A program made the position numbers and the translations under genes. From Escherichia whittamii (GTDB lineage: Bacteria; Pseudomonadota; Gammaproteobacteria; Enterobacterales; Enterobacteriaceae): a stretch of 64,000 nt of DNA. The notes under the pieces are model-generated. The model did no database searches. It saw only the letters and a program-made list of their open reading frames with translations, and was not told the origin of the DNA. Positions within the stretch are counted from its first letter, which is position 1. The number at the start of each line of letters is the position of its first letter. Where the stretch lies: positions 124,001 to 188,000 of the forward strand of contig NZ_JACSQI010000001.1 in NCBI RefSeq assembly GCF_014836715.1, read 5' to 3'. Positions 1 to 14,168 of the stretch are shown piece by piece.

Positions 1-47
1 GAAATCTCTTCTTCACTGTTTCGCGTGTTCAGAGCAGCCTGCGACAT
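1..47 (-). CDS. ftsQ: Cell division protein FtsQ, N-terminal fragment (cut by window edge)
   Basis: Only the first 15 codons and two bases of the sixteenth are present; the gene runs off the left edge. The peptide begins MSQAALNTRNSEEE, the cytoplasmic N-terminus of FtsQ, the bitopic membrane protein that joins FtsB and FtsL in the divisome. The ATG lies one base after the ddlB stop codon, the usual coupling in the dcw cluster. Identity rests on this short match and on position after ddlB. Confidence 0.9.
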   Translation of the reverse strand, partial: MSQAALNTRNSEEEI

Positions 48-48
48 A

Positions 49-2437
<2,389 letters not shown>

Positions 2438-2490
2438 TCTTTACGCCATTAACTTCTCAAATTCATACGATGCAAAAGGCATCGCTACAA

Positions 2491-3558
2491 TTACGCCCGG
2501 GCAGCCCGGCTCACTTCATTTGCCACTCGCTCGGTGGCATCCGGAATGGATGCAGCTCGGGCGCGTTCTGCCATGGTTAATAAGGTTTCTCGCGGCCACC
2601 CGGCCAGGGTGTTGGCGACGGCATCCACAGTAAGCTGCGGCTGCTCGATAATTTTGGCTGCGCCCGCTTTTTCCAGCGGCAGCGCATTCCAGTACTGCTG
2701 GCGGTCTTTATGTTGAAACGGCACAAACAACGCCGGTAGCCCTGCCGCAGCGATTTCACTCACCGTCAACGCGCCGGAGCGGCAAACGACGACATCCGCC
2801 CACGCATAGGCCGCCGCCATATCATCAATAAATTCCGTCACTTTATGCTGCGGTTGACCCGCTTCGGCATAAGCCTGTTCAACGGTTTGTTGCGAACCTT
2901 TGCCGCTCTGATGCCAGATGGTTACTGAATCGCCCAGTTTTGCTGCAACCTGCGGCATTGTCTGGTTAAGGATGCGCGCCCCCTGGGAACCACCTACAAC
3001 CAGAACGCGAATCGGACCTTCACGACCAACCATACGCTGCTGTGGCAATGGCAGCGCCAGCACATCAGTACGCACCGGGTTACCAACAACTTCGGCATCA
3101 GGGAAAGCCCCCGGAAACGCCTGCATCACTTTGGTAGCAATTTTCGCCAGCCATTTATTGGTCAAGCCTGCAATGCCGTTTTGTTCGTGAAGTACGACCG
3201 GAATGCCCAACGACCATGCCGCCAAACCACCTGGCCCGGAAACATAGCCGCCCATGCCGAGCACCACATCGGGCTTGTAAGCTTTCATAATCGCCCGCGC
3301 CTGACGCCAGGCGTTAAAGATCCGCAGCGGAGCCGCGAGCAACGCTTTGATACCCTTGCCGCGCAGACCAGAAATACGAATAAAGTCGATCTCGATACCG
3401 TGCTTCGGCACTAAGTCCGCTTCCATACGATCGGCAGTACCCAGCCAGCGAACTTGCCACCCCTGGGCCATTAAATGGTGCGCAACAGCCAGTCCAGGGA
3501 ACACGTGTCCGCCTGTACCACCTGCCATCACCATTAATCGCTTCCCTTTACCACTCAT
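2491..3558 (-). CDS. murG: Lipid II synthase: undecaprenyl-PP-MurNAc-pentapeptide GlcNAc transferase
   Basis: 355 residues, full length. MurG transfers GlcNAc from UDP-GlcNAc to lipid I on the cytoplasmic face of the inner membrane, making lipid II. The glycine-rich loop [16 protein letters not shown] near residues 13-28 and the C-terminal donor-site stretch [10 protein letters not shown] are family signatures of this GT-B (family 28) glycosyltransferase. Its first codons overlap the end of ftsW by 4 bases, suggesting translational coupling with the lipid II polymerase that uses its product. Confidence 0.98.
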   Translation of the reverse strand: MSGKGKRLMVMAGGTGGHVFPGLAVAHHLMAQGWQVRWLGTADRMEADLVPKHGIEIDFIRISGLRGKGIKALLAAPLRIFNAWRQARAIMKAYKPDVVLGMGGYVSGPGGLAAWSLGIPVVLHEQNGIAGLTNKWLAKIATKVMQAFPGAFPDAEVVGNPVRTDVLALPLPQQRMVGREGPIRVLVVGGSQGARILNQTMPQVAAKLGDSVTIWHQSGKGSQQTVEQAYAEAGQPQHKVTEFIDDMAAAYAWADVVVCRSGALTVSEIAAAGLPALFVPFQHKDRQQYWNALPLEKAGAAKIIEQPQLTVDAVANTLAGWPRETLLTMAERARAASIPDATERVANEVSRAARA

Positions 3559-4799
3559 CGAGAACCTCGTACAAACGCCTGCGCTTTCTCCAGACGTGTT
3601 TCATAATCAATACGTAACAGCATCATGATAGCTGTCGACATAATCAGTAAGCTCGAACCACCGTAACTTATCAGCGGTAATGTCAGGCCTTTGGTTGGCA
3701 ACATCCCCGCCGCCGCGCCTACGTTAACCAGTGCCTGGAAGCTAAACCAGATACCAATTGAACAGGCGAGAAAACCGGAAAAACGGTGGTCAATTTCTAA
3801 CGCTTTACGGCCAATCGACATTGCGCGAAAAGCGACGAAGAATACCATTAAAAGCGCCAGCACCACACCGATATACCCCAGTTCTTCGCCGATAATGGCG
3901 AAAATGAAGTCAGTGTGCGCTTCTGGCAGATACTCTAGTTTTTGTACCGAATTGCCTAAACCTTGCCCCCACAGCTCGCCACGACCAAACGCCATCAATG
4001 ATTGCGTTAACTGATAGCCGCTACCGAAGGGATCTTCCCACGGGTTCCAGAACGCAGTAACACGGCGGATACGGTACGGTTCGGCGAGGATCAGCAGCAC
4101 AACCGCTGAAATCCCCATGCCGATAATGGCAATGAACTGCCACAATTTTGCCCCTGCCAGGAACAGCATCGCCAGAGTAGTCACAAACAACACCACTACC
4201 GTACCAAGGTCTGGCTGTGCCAGCAGTAAGACCGCCAGCACCAGAATCACGCCCATCGGTTTCAGGAAGCCGCGCAGGTTATTACGTACTTCGTCGCCTT
4301 TGCGCACCAGATAGTTGGCGATGTAACAAAACAGCGACAGCTTGGTCAGCTCCGCAGGCTGAATACGCAGCAGGCCGAGATCGATCCAACGTGATGCCCC
4401 TTTAACTGAGCTACCTACCACCAGCACGATCATCAGCAGGATGATTGATCCAAGCAGCATCGTGGCGCTGTAACGTTGCCAGAACTCCATCGGCAGACGC
4501 AGTGTAATGATCGCCAGAATGAACGCCAGGATCAGATAAACGCCATCACGCTTCGCGAAGAAAAATGGATCGTTGGTTAAGCGCTGCCCAATCGGCATTG
4601 ACGCCGAAGTCACCATGATAAAGCCGATCGCCGCGAGGCCGAAGGTCAGCCACAGCAAGGTGCGATCGTACATGATCAGGCTGTCGGTATCTTTTTCCCG
4701 CGAGCCCATCACCCAGCCCTTTAGCGCCGTAGAGATCCAGACCAGGATACTGAATCCCGGCAGGCGCGGCATTTTCAGGCGAGGGAGAGATAAACGCAT
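3555..4799 (-). CDS. ftsW: Septal peptidoglycan glycosyltransferase FtsW (SEDS family)
   Basis: 414 residues from the ATG at 4797-4799, which shares one base with the murD TGA stop; a codon further upstream (TTG) would add only one residue and is not the family start. FtsW polymerises lipid II at the septum together with FtsI. About ten hydrophobic membrane segments follow a basic cytoplasmic N-terminus. The SEDS signature regions are present, including the conserved aspartate in the extracellular loop ([16 protein letters not shown]) and PLISYGGSS near the C-terminus. Confidence 0.97.
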   Translation of the reverse strand: MRLSLPRLKMPRLPGFSILVWISTALKGWVMGSREKDTDSLIMYDRTLLWLTFGLAAIGFIMVTSASMPIGQRLTNDPFFFAKRDGVYLILAFILAIITLRLPMEFWQRYSATMLLGSIILLMIVLVVGSSVKGASRWIDLGLLRIQPAELTKLSLFCYIANYLVRKGDEVRNNLRGFLKPMGVILVLAVLLLAQPDLGTVVVLFVTTLAMLFLAGAKLWQFIAIIGMGISAVVLLILAEPYRIRRVTAFWNPWEDPFGSGYQLTQSLMAFGRGELWGQGLGNSVQKLEYLPEAHTDFIFAIIGEELGYIGVVLALLMVFFVAFRAMSIGRKALEIDHRFSGFLACSIGIWFSFQALVNVGAAAGMLPTKGLTLPLISYGGSSLLIMSTAIMMLLRIDYETRLEKAQAFVRGSR

Positions 4800-6115
4800 C
4801 AACCTAACTCCTTCGCCAGACGGGCGAACTCATTGCCCCGTTGTTCAAAGTTCTTGAACTGATCGAGGCTGGCACAGGCTGGTGACAACAGCACCATATC
4901 TCCTGGCTGCACGCGTGGCGCCAGCAAACGCATCGCCTGCTCCATGGTTTCGGTTTGCTCTGCCACTTCCGGGCGCAGCGCCGCTAACTGTGCGCCATCA
5001 CGGCCAAAACAGTATAAACGCACGTTGTCGCCATTCAGATAGCGCGCCAGTGGACTGAAGTCCGCCGATTTGCCATCACCGCCCAGCAACAAATGCAGCG
5101 TACCGTCTACCTGCAAGCCGTTCAGCGCCGCTTCTGTACTCCCGACGTTGGTGGCTTTCGAATCGTTAATCCAGCGCACACCGTTGTGCTCCAGCACCAC
5201 TTCAAAACGATGCGGCAGACCGGTGAACGTGGTTAACGCTTTCAGGCTGCTGGCGCGCGGTAAACCTGCGGCATCAGCCAGCGCCAGCGCCGCCAGCGCA
5301 TTGGTATAGTTATGTTGCCCGGAAAGTTTCATCTCTTTCACGTTCAACACTTTCTCGCCTTTCACCCGCAGCCAGGTTTCGCCCTGCTGATGATTCAGGT
5401 GATAGTCACCCATGTTGACGCCAAAGCTGACGCAGCGTTCATCCGCACCGCGAATCGGCATCGTTAAGGCATCATCGGCATTGACGACACAAACTTTCGC
5501 ATTTTCGTAAATGCGCAGTTTTGCCGCACGATATTGCTGCAATCCAAACGGATATCTGTCCATATGATCTTCGGTCACGTTCAGAATGCTCGCCGCCACC
5601 GCCTGTAAGCTGGAGGTGGTTTCCAGCTGGAAGCTCGACAGTTCCAGCACGTACAGTTCACACTCAGCATCCAGCAACATCAACGCTGGCAGGCCAATGT
5701 TGCCACCCACGCCGACGTTAACACCTGCCGCTTTTGCCATTTCGCCCACTAAGGTGGTGACGGTGCTTTTGCCATTAGAACCGGTGATCGCCACAATCGG
5801 TGCCTGCGCTTCGCGGCAGAACAGTTCGATATCGCCAACAATTTCAATTCCGGCATCGGCAGCGGCGCTTAACGATGGATGCGCCAGCGCAATGCCGGGA
5901 CTGGCGACGATCAGATCGGCTGCCATCAGCCACTCGTCATTAAGACCGCCAGTGTGACGTTCCACCGTTTCGGGTAATTTATCCAGGCCAGGCGGTGTCA
6001 TACGTGTATCCATAACGCGCGGCGTCACGCCACGAGCAAGGAAAAAGTCCACGCAGGAAAGCCCGGTGAGGCCCAGGCCGATAATAACGACATTTTTACC
6101 CTGGTAATCAGCCAT
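4799..6115 (-). CDS. murD: UDP-N-acetylmuramoyl-L-alanine--D-glutamate ligase
   Basis: 438 residues when started at [10 protein letters not shown], 3 bases after mraY; the open frame extends 30 codons further but that part overlaps mraY and is not in the family. MurD adds D-glutamate to UDP-MurNAc-L-Ala. The Rossmann-like N-terminal domain carries [10 protein letters not shown], the ATPase P-loop TGSNGKST is at residues 111-118, and the C-terminal domain carries [12 protein letters not shown]. All are Mur ligase family features. Confidence 0.98.
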   Translation of the reverse strand: MADYQGKNVVIIGLGLTGLSCVDFFLARGVTPRVMDTRMTPPGLDKLPETVERHTGGLNDEWLMAADLIVASPGIALAHPSLSAAADAGIEIVGDIELFCREAQAPIVAITGSNGKSTVTTLVGEMAKAAGVNVGVGGNIGLPALMLLDAECELYVLELSSFQLETTSSLQAVAASILNVTEDHMDRYPFGLQQYRAAKLRIYENAKVCVVNADDALTMPIRGADERCVSFGVNMGDYHLNHQQGETWLRVKGEKVLNVKEMKLSGQHNYTNALAALALADAAGLPRASSLKALTTFTGLPHRFEVVLEHNGVRWINDSKATNVGSTEAALNGLQVDGTLHLLLGGDGKSADFSPLARYLNGDNVRLYCFGRDGAQLAALRPEVAEQTETMEQAMRLLAPRVQPGDMVLLSPACASLDQFKNFEQRGNEFARLAKELG

Positions 6116-6117
6116 GA

Positions 6118-7200
6118 TTAACGTACCTTCAGCGTTGCCAGACCAATCAGGACCAGCATCAGCGAAATAATCCAGAAGCGCACAATGACGCGCGGTTCCG
6201 GCCAACCTTTCAGTTCATAGTGGTGATGAATCGGCGCCATGCGGAAAATACGTTGCCCGCGCAGTTTAAAGGAGCCGACCTGCAAAATAACCGACAGGGT
6301 TTCAACCACAAACACACCGCCCATAATCACCAACAGGAATTCCTGACGCAGCAGCACAGCGATAATGCCCAGCGCGCCGCCTAATGCCAGCGAACCGACA
6401 TCACCCATAAAGACCTGCGCCGGATAGGTGTTAAACCACAGGAAGCCCAGCCCTGCCCCGACTATCGCGGTACAGACAATAACCAGTTCCCCGGCGTGCC
6501 GCAGATACGGTATATGCAAGTAGCTGGCAAAGTTCATGTTGCCGGTTGCCCACGCCACCAGCGCAAAACCACCAGCGACAAATACGGTCGGCATAATCGC
6601 CAGTCCGTCGAGGCCATCGGTCAGGTTTACCGCGTTGCCGGTACCCACAATGACAAAGTAAGCCAGCAGGATGTAGAACAGCCCCAGTTGCGGCATCACA
6701 TCTTTAAAGAACGGCACCACCAGTTGTGTTGCTGGTGTGTCTTTCCCGACAAGATACAGTGCAAAAGCCACCCCCAGCGCGATCACCGACATCCAGAAAT
6801 ACTTCCAGCGCGCAATCAGACCCTTGGTGTCTTTACGCACCACTTTGCGATAGTCGTCGACAAAACCAATGATGCCGTACCCCACCAGCACTACGAGTAC
6901 GCACCAGACGTACGGGTTGGAAGGGTAAGCCCACAGCAGTACGGAGATCACAATCGCCGTCAGGATCATTATCCCACCCATGGTCGGCGTACCGCGCTTA
7001 CTGAAGTGCGATTCCGGGCCATCGTTACGAACCACCTGACCAAAGGAGAGTTTTTGCAAATGGGCAATCATACGCGGGCCCATCCACAATGAGATGAACA
7101 GCGCGGTCAGCAGGCTGACGATGGCGCGAAACGTCAGATAGGAAAAGACGTTAAAGCCGGAATAATATTTGACCAAATGTTCGGCCAGCCAAACTAGCAT
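6118..7200 (-). CDS. mraY: Phospho-MurNAc-pentapeptide transferase (lipid I synthase)
   Basis: 360 residues, full length, with about ten membrane segments. MraY moves phospho-MurNAc-pentapeptide from UDP to undecaprenyl phosphate in the inner membrane. The catalytic aspartate-rich sequences are visible: [29 protein letters not shown], and the cytoplasmic loop [15 protein letters not shown]. It overlaps the murF stop end by 7 bases on its 5' side and is followed after 2 bases by murD. Confidence 0.98.
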   Translation of the reverse strand: MLVWLAEHLVKYYSGFNVFSYLTFRAIVSLLTALFISLWMGPRMIAHLQKLSFGQVVRNDGPESHFSKRGTPTMGGIMILTAIVISVLLWAYPSNPYVWCVLVVLVGYGIIGFVDDYRKVVRKDTKGLIARWKYFWMSVIALGVAFALYLVGKDTPATQLVVPFFKDVMPQLGLFYILLAYFVIVGTGNAVNLTDGLDGLAIMPTVFVAGGFALVAWATGNMNFASYLHIPYLRHAGELVIVCTAIVGAGLGFLWFNTYPAQVFMGDVGSLALGGALGIIAVLLRQEFLLVIMGGVFVVETLSVILQVGSFKLRGQRIFRMAPIHHHYELKGWPEPRVIVRFWIISLMLVLIGLATLKVR

Positions 7201-8552
7201 GTCCCATTCTCCTGTAAAGCGCGTACCACCTCTTCCATGGCGGCACTACGTGAACCCTTAACTAAAATCGTAATCACCTGTTGCTCTGCAATCAGTGATT
7301 TAAGACGCGCAATAAGCGCAGTTTTATCAGCAAAATGTTCGCCAACGCCGCTGGCGGTACTAATGGCATGGCTTTGTTTACCCACGCTTAACACGCGGTC
7401 AATACCAGCCGCCTTCGCCGCTTCGCCTACCTGTACATGGCAGGCTTCGCTTTCAGCGCCCAGTTCCGCCATATCGCCAACCACCAGTACACGGTAGCCA
7501 GGCATCTCAGCCAGAACCTGTACAGCGGCGGTCATTGAACCGACATTGGCGTTGTAGGAGTCGTCGAGCAGCAACTGGTTTTCCGCCAGTTGAATCGGGA
7601 ACAGACGCCCGGGAACGGCTTTCAGATTCGCCAGCCCCGCTTTGATAGCATCAAGCGTTGCGCCCACGGACATGGAGAGCGCCGCAGCTGCCAGCGCATT
7701 AGCAATATTGTGACGCCCCGGCAACGGTAGCAGAACATCTACGCTACCCGTTGGGGTTTGCAGCGTAAATTCAGTGCCGTGCGAGGTCACATGGACATTG
7801 GTGGCAGTAAAGTCGCTGTTGGCGGCATTCGGTGAGAAGCGCCACACTTTGCGTGAGCCAATCACGCTTTGCCAGTTCAACCAGTCGTTGTTGTCAGCGT
7901 TCATAATGGCGATACCGTTTTCCGGCAGGCCGGTAAAGATTTCGCCTTTCGCTTTCGCAACACCCGCAAGCGAGCCGAAACCTTCCAGATGTGCCGCCGC
8001 CAGGTTGTTGACCAGCGCCGCTTCCGGGCGGGTCAGGCTAACGGTCCAGGCAATTTCGCCCTGATGGTTAGCGCCAAGCTCAATTACCGCGTAATCGTAT
8101 TCTGGCGTTAAGCGCAACAGCGTCATTGGCACGCCGATGTCGTTGTTGAGATTGCCTGCGGTATAAAGCGTATTACCGCACTGGCTCAAAATCGCCGCAG
8201 TCATCTCTTTAACGGAGGTTTTACCGGAGGAACCGGTCAGAGCAACCACACGAGCCGGAACTTGCTGGCGAACCCATGCAGCCAGTTCACCAAATGCCAG
8301 GCGCGTGTCTTTAACGATTAACTGAGGCAGGTCGATGTCCAGCGGACGGCTGACCAATAGAGCGCCCGCGCCGCCAGCTTTTGCCTGGTCGGCAAAGTCA
8401 TGGGCATCGAAACGTTCGCCTTTCAGGGCGACAAACAGACAGCCTGGCGTCAGTTTCCGCGTGTCAGTCGTTACGGCATCCAGGGTGACGTCAGCCCCTT
8501 TTAGTTCACCGTTGAGAATATCGGTAAGTTGGCTAAGGGTTACGCTAATCAT
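7194..8552 (-). CDS. murF: UDP-MurNAc-tripeptide--D-alanyl-D-alanine ligase
   Basis: 452 residues, full length. MurF attaches the D-Ala-D-Ala dipeptide made by Ddl enzymes to UDP-MurNAc-tripeptide, the last cytoplasmic precursor step before MraY. The P-loop TGSSGKTS lies at residues 106-113 and the C-terminal domain has [13 protein letters not shown]. It overlaps murE by 4 bases and mraY by 7, so three consecutive precursor enzymes are translationally linked. Confidence 0.98.
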   Translation of the reverse strand: MISVTLSQLTDILNGELKGADVTLDAVTTDTRKLTPGCLFVALKGERFDAHDFADQAKAGGAGALLVSRPLDIDLPQLIVKDTRLAFGELAAWVRQQVPARVVALTGSSGKTSVKEMTAAILSQCGNTLYTAGNLNNDIGVPMTLLRLTPEYDYAVIELGANHQGEIAWTVSLTRPEAALVNNLAAAHLEGFGSLAGVAKAKGEIFTGLPENGIAIMNADNNDWLNWQSVIGSRKVWRFSPNAANSDFTATNVHVTSHGTEFTLQTPTGSVDVLLPLPGRHNIANALAAAALSMSVGATLDAIKAGLANLKAVPGRLFPIQLAENQLLLDDSYNANVGSMTAAVQVLAEMPGYRVLVVGDMAELGAESEACHVQVGEAAKAAGIDRVLSVGKQSHAISTASGVGEHFADKTALIARLKSLIAEQQVITILVKGSRSAAMEEVVRALQENGTC

Positions 8553-10036
8553 GCGATCACCCCCAGCAGACGCGCCACCGTGACACGATCGGAGTAGTCC
8601 AGACGCTGGTTGCCAACAATCTGGTAATCTTCATGGCCTTTACCTGCGACCAGCACCACATCATTCTCTTTAGCCTGCATAACGGCGCAAGTCACCGCTT
8701 CGGCGCGGCCTTCCATCACTTTGGCATGTCCGGCGTCTAACATTCCCGCCAGAATATCGTTGATGATGGCACGCGGTTCTTCAGTACGCGGGTTGTCATC
8801 CGTTACCACCGCCACGTCGGCAAACTCTTCAGCAATCGCCCCCATCAGTGGACGCTTACCTTTATCACGATCGCCGCCGCAGCCGAAGACGCACCACAGC
8901 TTGCCCGCACAGTGCAGACGCGCCGCCTGCAAGGCTTTTTCCAGTGCATCCGGGGTGTGAGCATAATCCACAACCACCGTCGGTTTGCCCGGTGCAGTGA
9001 ACACTTCCATACGTCCGCAAACCGGTTGCAGACGCGCGGCGGTTTTCAGCAGATCAGCCAGCGGATACCCCAGTGCCAGCAGCGTCGCCAGCGCTAACAG
9101 TAAGTTACTGACGTTGAATGCCCCCATCAGGCGGCTTTCAATTTCGCCATCGCCCCAGCTTGAGCTAAAGCGAATGGTTGCGCCGCTGTCGTGATAGTTC
9201 ACTTCGGTCGCTTTCAACCAGCGGCCATGAGAGTTCAGGTTGATATGGTCTTCCATCGACACCGCAACTGCATCCGGCAGTTTTGCCAGCCAGCGACGGC
9301 CCACTTCGTCATCGGCGTTGACTATCGCCTGACCGCTGTGATGTTCGGAGTAAAGCAGCCATTTTGCGGCTTCGTAATGTTCCATATCACCATGATAATC
9401 AAGGTGATCGCGGCTTAAGTTGGTAAAGACTGACGCCGCAAATTTCAATGCCGCCACACGGTGCTGTACCAGCCCGTGGGAGGAAACTTCCATTGCGCAA
9501 AAAGTCGCACCCTGATCCACCAGCCCCGCCAGCTCATGCTGAACGTCGACTGCCGAACCGGTCGTGTTTTCCGTTGGAATAACTTTACCCAGCAGGCCGT
9601 TACCTACGGTACCCATCACTGCACTGGTTTCGCCAAGAAGTTGGCTCCACTGCGCCAGCAGCTGAGTAGTGGTTGTTTTGCCGTTGGTACCCGTTACGCC
9701 CACGAGACGTAAATTGTCAGAGGGTTCATGGTAAAAGCGGCCCGCCAGCGCTGATAAACGCTCATTGAGCTGGCTGAGATAGATGACCGGTACACCGTGC
9801 ATTTCACGGATTTCACCGTCGGTCGCCTCATCTTTTGCCTCTGCAATAATGGCAGCCACACCTTGCGCTATCGCCTGCGGGATATATCGACGCCCGTCCG
9901 CCTGATGACCTACTACAGCTACAAAAAGATCGCCCGACGCAGCCACACGGCTGTCGAGTGTCATCTCTCGCAGTGCTCGCGAAGGTGCGTTTGGCACCCA
10001 CGGAGCAAGAAGGTCGCGCAAATTACGATCTGCCAC
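8549..10036 (-). CDS. murE: UDP-MurNAc-L-Ala-D-Glu--meso-diaminopimelate ligase
   Basis: 495 residues, full length. MurE adds meso-diaminopimelate, the third stem residue. The ATP-binding [10 protein letters not shown] lies at residues 115-124. The DNPR tetrad near residue 414 is the known marker of meso-DAP rather than lysine specificity, consistent with a Gram-negative wall. The start codon is 14 bases inside the end of ftsI and the stop overlaps murF by 4 bases. Confidence 0.98.
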   Translation of the reverse strand: MADRNLRDLLAPWVPNAPSRALREMTLDSRVAASGDLFVAVVGHQADGRRYIPQAIAQGVAAIIAEAKDEATDGEIREMHGVPVIYLSQLNERLSALAGRFYHEPSDNLRLVGVTGTNGKTTTTQLLAQWSQLLGETSAVMGTVGNGLLGKVIPTENTTGSAVDVQHELAGLVDQGATFCAMEVSSHGLVQHRVAALKFAASVFTNLSRDHLDYHGDMEHYEAAKWLLYSEHHSGQAIVNADDEVGRRWLAKLPDAVAVSMEDHINLNSHGRWLKATEVNYHDSGATIRFSSSWGDGEIESRLMGAFNVSNLLLALATLLALGYPLADLLKTAARLQPVCGRMEVFTAPGKPTVVVDYAHTPDALEKALQAARLHCAGKLWCVFGCGGDRDKGKRPLMGAIAEEFADVAVVTDDNPRTEEPRAIINDILAGMLDAGHAKVMEGRAEAVTCAVMQAKENDVVLVAGKGHEDYQIVGNQRLDYSDRVTVARLLGVIA

Positions 10037-11789
10037 CTGTCCCCTCGCCTTGATTAATCACAAATTCGTTTTTATCACCCGTTGTCAGCGCATCCGGCTC
10101 GATGTTCATGGTGCGCAATACGCCGCCCATGATGGCACCAAAGACCGGCGCGGAAACGGCGCCGCCGTAGTATTTACCCGCCTGCGGATCGTTGATAACA
10201 ACAACCAGCGCGAAGCGCGGCTGACTCGCAGGCGCTACGCCTGCGGTATAAGCAATATATTTATTGATGTAGCGACCGTCCGGCCCGACCTTTTTCGCGG
10301 TGCCGGTTTTAATGGCGATACGATAGCCTTTAATCGCCGCCTTCACGCCACCGCCGCCCGGTAGCGCCACGCTTTCCATCATATGCACCACGGTGCGGAC
10401 AATGGATTCCGGGAAAACACGTTCACCGGGAACCGGGGGGTCAACTTTGGTAATCGACAGCGGACGATAAATGCCGTAGCTGCCGATAGTTGCGTAGACT
10501 CGCGCTAACTGTAACGGTGTTACCATTAGCCCGTAGCCGAAAGAGAAGGTGGCCCTCTCTATGTCAGACCACCGTTGTTTTTGAGGATATAAGCCACTGC
10601 GTTCTCCGACCAACCCCAAATTGGTCGCTTTTCCCAGTCCAAAACGTGAGTAAGTATCTACTAACGCTGAGGACGGCATCGCTAACGCCAGCTTGGAAAC
10701 ACCGACGTTACTCGACTTCTGTAATACCCCGGTCAGGGTTAATTCGCTATAGCGCGCCACGTCTTTAATTTCGTGGCCGTTAATTCGATAAGGAACGGTA
10801 TTCAGCACCGAGTTTTCCCGCACCACACCACGTTGCAACGCGGTCATCACCACCATCGGTTTGACAGTAGAGCCCGGTTCAAACACGTCGGTAATGGTAC
10901 GGTTACGCATCGCCTCTTTTGGCGTGCCACTCAGATTGTTGGGGTTGTAAGACGGGCTATTGGCCATCGCCAGCACTTCGCCGGTGTTGACATCCACCAG
11001 CACGGCGCTGCCGGATTCAGCCTTGTTAAAGGCCACGGCGTTGTTCAGTTCGCGATAAACCAGCGCCTGCAGGCGTTCATCAATACTCAACGCCAGGTTG
11101 TGCGCCGCCTGGCTGTCGGTAGAAGAAATATCTTCAATTACGCGACCGTAACGGTCTTTACGCACAATACGTTCACCCGGTTGCCCGGTAAGCCATTTAT
11201 CAAAACTTTTCTCGACGCCCTCAATCCCCTGGCTATCGACGTTGGTAAAGCCAATGAGGTGAGCGGTCACTTCGCCAGACGGATAGTAACGACGAGATTC
11301 TTCACGCAGATGAATCCCCGGCAGTTTCAGTTTTTTGATGTAGTCTGCCATGTCAGGGTTAACCTGACGTGCCAGATAGATAAAACGTCCTTTCGGGTTG
11401 GCGTTAATGCGGGCGGAAAGTTGATCCAGCGGAATATTGAGCGCGTTAGCCAGCGCCTTCCAGCGGTCACCGACGCTAATGCCGCCGGCTTCATGCACTT
11501 CTTTCGGGTCAGCCCAGATCGCTTTTACCGGCACACTCACTGCTAACGGGCGACCAGAACGGTCGGTAATCATGCCGCGGGAGGTGGAGACTTGCTGAAC
11601 GCGAAGAGAGCGCATGTCGCCCTCTTTCACCAGCATATCCGGGGAGATTACCTGCAACCAGGCAACGCGCCCCAGCAGGAAAGCCAGTGCCAATAAAATA
11701 CAGCCGCATAACAACGCAAAACGCCAACTGATAAAGTTGGCATGTTCTTCCTGACGTTTTGGTTTCTGCGTTTTCGCCGCTGCTTTCAT
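10023..11789 (-). CDS. ftsI: Penicillin-binding protein 3, septal transpeptidase
   Basis: 588 residues, full length. FtsI crosslinks septal peptidoglycan made by FtsW. A single N-terminal membrane anchor (about residues 24-40) is followed by the pedestal domain and the transpeptidase domain. Active-site motifs are intact: [10 protein letters not shown] (SxxK, S307), SSN near 359-361 and KTGT near 494. The segment [11 protein letters not shown] occurs once, so the four-residue YRIN/YRIK-type insertions linked to aztreonam-resistant strains are absent. The family precursor loses its last 11 residues by C-terminal processing. Confidence 0.98.
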   Translation of the reverse strand: MKAAAKTQKPKRQEEHANFISWRFALLCGCILLALAFLLGRVAWLQVISPDMLVKEGDMRSLRVQQVSTSRGMITDRSGRPLAVSVPVKAIWADPKEVHEAGGISVGDRWKALANALNIPLDQLSARINANPKGRFIYLARQVNPDMADYIKKLKLPGIHLREESRRYYPSGEVTAHLIGFTNVDSQGIEGVEKSFDKWLTGQPGERIVRKDRYGRVIEDISSTDSQAAHNLALSIDERLQALVYRELNNAVAFNKAESGSAVLVDVNTGEVLAMANSPSYNPNNLSGTPKEAMRNRTITDVFEPGSTVKPMVVMTALQRGVVRENSVLNTVPYRINGHEIKDVARYSELTLTGVLQKSSNVGVSKLALAMPSSALVDTYSRFGLGKATNLGLVGERSGLYPQKQRWSDIERATFSFGYGLMVTPLQLARVYATIGSYGIYRPLSITKVDPPVPGERVFPESIVRTVVHMMESVALPGGGGVKAAIKGYRIAIKTGTAKKVGPDGRYINKYIAYTAGVAPASQPRFALVVVINDPQAGKYYGGAVSAPVFGAIMGGVLRTMNIEPDALTTGDKNEFVINQGEGTGGRS

Positions 11790-11804
11790 GCGTCGCGTTT
11801 ATCC

Positions 11805-12170
11805 TTATTTTTGCACTACGATATTTTCTTGTGATGGATCAACATGCTGCATTTGCAGCTTCTCTGTGGCGATCCTTTCCACCCGGCTATGGTCGCCGAG
11901 CGCATTCTCTTCAAGAATGAGGTTGCGCCATTCAATGTCTAAAGCGTCTCGCTCCAGCACCAGTTGTTCGCGCTGTGCGGTCAGCAAACGGGTATGGTGC
12001 GCCGTGGTCACCACCGTCACCGCCGTCAAAATAATGCAAATGAACAGGCAGAGCGGCAGCTTCCCAAACCGCAAAAGATCGTCACCGATAACGCCAGGCA
12101 AGGCATGGCGCTCGTGGCTTCCCATCGATCCTTTAACTTTGCTTAGGGCTTCTGTCACTCTGCTGATCAT
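11805..12170 (-). CDS. ftsL: Cell division protein FtsL
   Basis: 121 residues, full length. FtsL is a bitopic inner-membrane protein that forms a coiled-coil complex with FtsB and FtsQ and activates FtsWI. A cytoplasmic tail of about 35 residues is followed by one membrane helix ([19 protein letters not shown]) and a periplasmic heptad-rich segment ([20 protein letters not shown]). It overlaps rsmH by 4 bases and precedes ftsI by 15. Confidence 0.97.
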
Positions 12171-13108
12171 GCGTTCGTCCTCTCTGCAATACGCAGAACT
12201 GAACTACGGGCACGAGGGTTCTCTGCCACCTCTTCTTCGCCCGGCATCAACTTACCTAGTGCTCGCAACTGACGGCCACCCAGTTTTTTGAGCTGCTCTT
12301 CAGTCATCGGTAATCCTGCCGGAACTTGTGGACCGCGACTGTTTTCACGCATAAAGCGTTTCACAATACGATCTTCCAGCGAATGAAAACTGATGATCGA
12401 AAGCCGCCCGCCTGGGGCCAGCACGTTAAGCGAGCTTTTTAGCGCCTGCTCTATCTCCTCCAGTTCACTGTTCACCCAAATGCGCACCGCCTGGAAGGTA
12501 CGGGTCGCGGGATGTTTGAATTTGTCTTTCACCGGCGTTGCCGCAGCCACCACTTCCGCCAGTTCTTTAGTGCGGGTCATTGGCTGCTCACGGTTACGTT
12601 CGACGATGGCGCGCGCAATACGTTTAGCAAAACGCTCTTCGCCATACGTTTTTAATACCCAGGCAATATCGGACTCTTCCGCGGTTTGTAGCCATTCGGC
12701 GGCGGACTGGCCGCGCGTCGGGTCCATACGCATGTCCAACGGGCCATCGCGCATAAAAGAAAAACCGCGTTCAGCATCATCGAGTTGCGGTGAAGAGACG
12801 CCAAGATCGAGCAGAATGCCGTCGATCTTGCCGATAAGATCGCGCTCGGCGACATATTCGCCCAGCGCAGAGAAAGGTCCATGAATGATGGAGAAGCGCG
12901 GATCATCAATAGTCTTCGCGACGGCAATAGCCTGCGGGTCGCGATCGATTGCCAGCAAGCGTCCCGTTTCGCCAAGTTGCGAAAGAATCAGACGTGAGTG
13001 ACCACCGCGACCAAAAGTTCCATCAATGTAGATACCGTCAGGACGGATATTGAGGCCATTTACGGCTTCGTCCAGCAGTACCGTGGTATGTTTATAGTTT
13101 TCCATCAT
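12167..13108 (-). CDS. rsmH: 16S rRNA (cytosine(1402)-N4)-methyltransferase
   Basis: 313 residues from the ATG at 13106-13108, 1 base after the mraZ stop; the frame is open 33 codons further upstream but that part lies inside mraZ. RsmH (MraW) methylates N4 of C1402 in the ribosomal P site. The SAM-binding motif [15 protein letters not shown] is near residues 30-45 and [13 protein letters not shown] near 108-120, both conserved in the MraW family. It forms the start of the dcw operon together with mraZ. Confidence 0.97.
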
Positions 13109-13109
13109 T

Positions 13110-13568
13110 TTATAGAGACAAGTCCTGCAGTCGCTCCGACAAGTTTTCGGTAACAGACTGTTCAGCGTCGATATCTTCCCTGACCTGTTGATGCCAGGTC
13201 GTTTCATCCCACAGTTCGAACTTATTGAACTGCCCGACCAACATCACTTCTTTCGTCAGCCCGGCATGCTGCCGCAACACAGGGGCGATTAATAATCGAC
13301 CTGCGCTATCCAGCTGACACTCACTGGCATGCCCTAACAGAAGACGTTGAACACGACGTTCAACAGGGTTCATGCTCGAAAGACGCGATAATTTGTGCTC
13401 GATAATTTCCCATTCAGGAAGGGGGTAAAGCAGCAGGCACGGGTGATGAATGTCAATGGTACACACCATTTGACCGGCAGCACTCCCGAGCAGTTCTTCC
13501 CGATAACGGGTAGGCACCGATAAGCGCCCTTTACTGTCGAGATTGACTAACGTTGCTCCCCGGAACAT
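13110..13568 (-). CDS. mraZ: Transcriptional regulator MraZ of the dcw cluster
   Basis: 152 residues, full length, with two AbrB-like SpoVT half domains; [13 protein letters not shown] near residues 11-23 and the second copy [14 protein letters not shown] near 89-102 show the internal duplication. MraZ forms a ring and represses its own operon; RsmH counteracts it in E. coli. It is first in the operon and its operator repeats lie directly upstream. Confidence 0.97.
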   Translation of the reverse strand: MFRGATLVNLDSKGRLSVPTRYREELLGSAAGQMVCTIDIHHPCLLLYPLPEWEIIEHKLSRLSSMNPVERRVQRLLLGHASECQLDSAGRLLIAPVLRQHAGLTKEVMLVGQFNKFELWDETTWHQQVREDIDAEQSVTENLSERLQDLSL

Positions 13569-13585
13569 GCCAGTCTCCCCCCGAT

Positions 13586-13648
13586 TACCACTTTATCCCA
13601 CAAATTCCCACTAAAAGGAGTTTACGGAGCGGAGGAAAAGCTTGTCAA
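13586..13648 (-). promoter_or_regulatory. mraZ/dcw promoter (Pmra) with MraZ operator repeats
   Basis: On the minus strand three five-base boxes with 10-base period precede mraZ: TGGGA (13606-13610), TGGGA (13596-13600) and TGGTA (13586-13590). These match the TGGGN direct repeats bound by MraZ. Upstream is a good sigma-70 promoter: -35 TTGACA (13643-13648), an 18-base spacer and -10 TAAACT (13619-13624). The operator would thus lie just downstream of the start point, suited to self-repression. Confidence 0.85.
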
Positions 13649-14168
13649 GCCAGGAACATTCCTTACCGAAGCAAAAAACCCAATGTTTACGGCTAATATC
13701 TGCATTGTTTAAAAATCGCACAACAAACGAAGCAAATTAACGTCATGAATAGTTGTAAGAAAAAATCCCATTCATCATTACCGTTTTAAAAACGACTCAA
13801 TTTTCCTTAATGGAAATATAAAGTGTCAGTTTGCGACGCGAGCGGCATTTTAGGACATATCTCCCCCGGATAACAGTCCCTGTTGCACGTGCGCCATGCC
13901 TGATGCCAGCGACTTTGGACAAAAGTTTAGAAAAGTGTTTGTTTAATCGGCAATTGCCGATTTGCTTGTAACAAAATAATGCAATTGCAATCTACCGTTA
14001 CGACTTAATTATCATTCAGCGCAGCGATTGGAGTTAATTGGCGGGATATTCAGGAGGGCTTATGGATAATTGTCCAGAATAGTCTTATTTACATTATGGA
14101 TATCGATGTCCAATTACGTACTCAATGCGCCAGAGGTAAAATCCACTGGCGCATCTTTTTCGTAATGT
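13649..14168. other. mraZ-cra intergenic region, no protein gene seen
   Basis: About 520 bases with no convincing coding frame on either strand. The stretch 13660-13850 is AT-rich. Near the cra end are two related imperfect palindromes, GGATAATTGTCC (14064-14075) and GGATATCGATGTCC (14098-14111), each preceded by TTAT, then a terminator-like hairpin described separately. Small-RNA content cannot be excluded from sequence alone. Confidence 0.6.
14125..14160 (+). terminator. Hairpin with T-run pointing toward the cra 3' end
   Basis: A perfect 9-bp stem, ATGCGCCAG (14125-14133) with CTGGCGCAT (14146-14154), a 12-base loop, then CTTTTT. The T-run follows the stem on the plus strand, so by the intrinsic-terminator rule it would stop plus-strand transcripts. 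On the minus strand, where cra ends 8 bases earlier, the hairpin is not followed by T residues. It may still protect the cra mRNA 3' end. Confidence 0.6.

Noticed and set aside
10773-11546. 257-codon plus-strand open frame opposite ftsI
   Set aside because: It is fully antisense to ftsI, has no family resemblance or ribosome-binding site, and such long shadows are common opposite GC-balanced E. coli genes.
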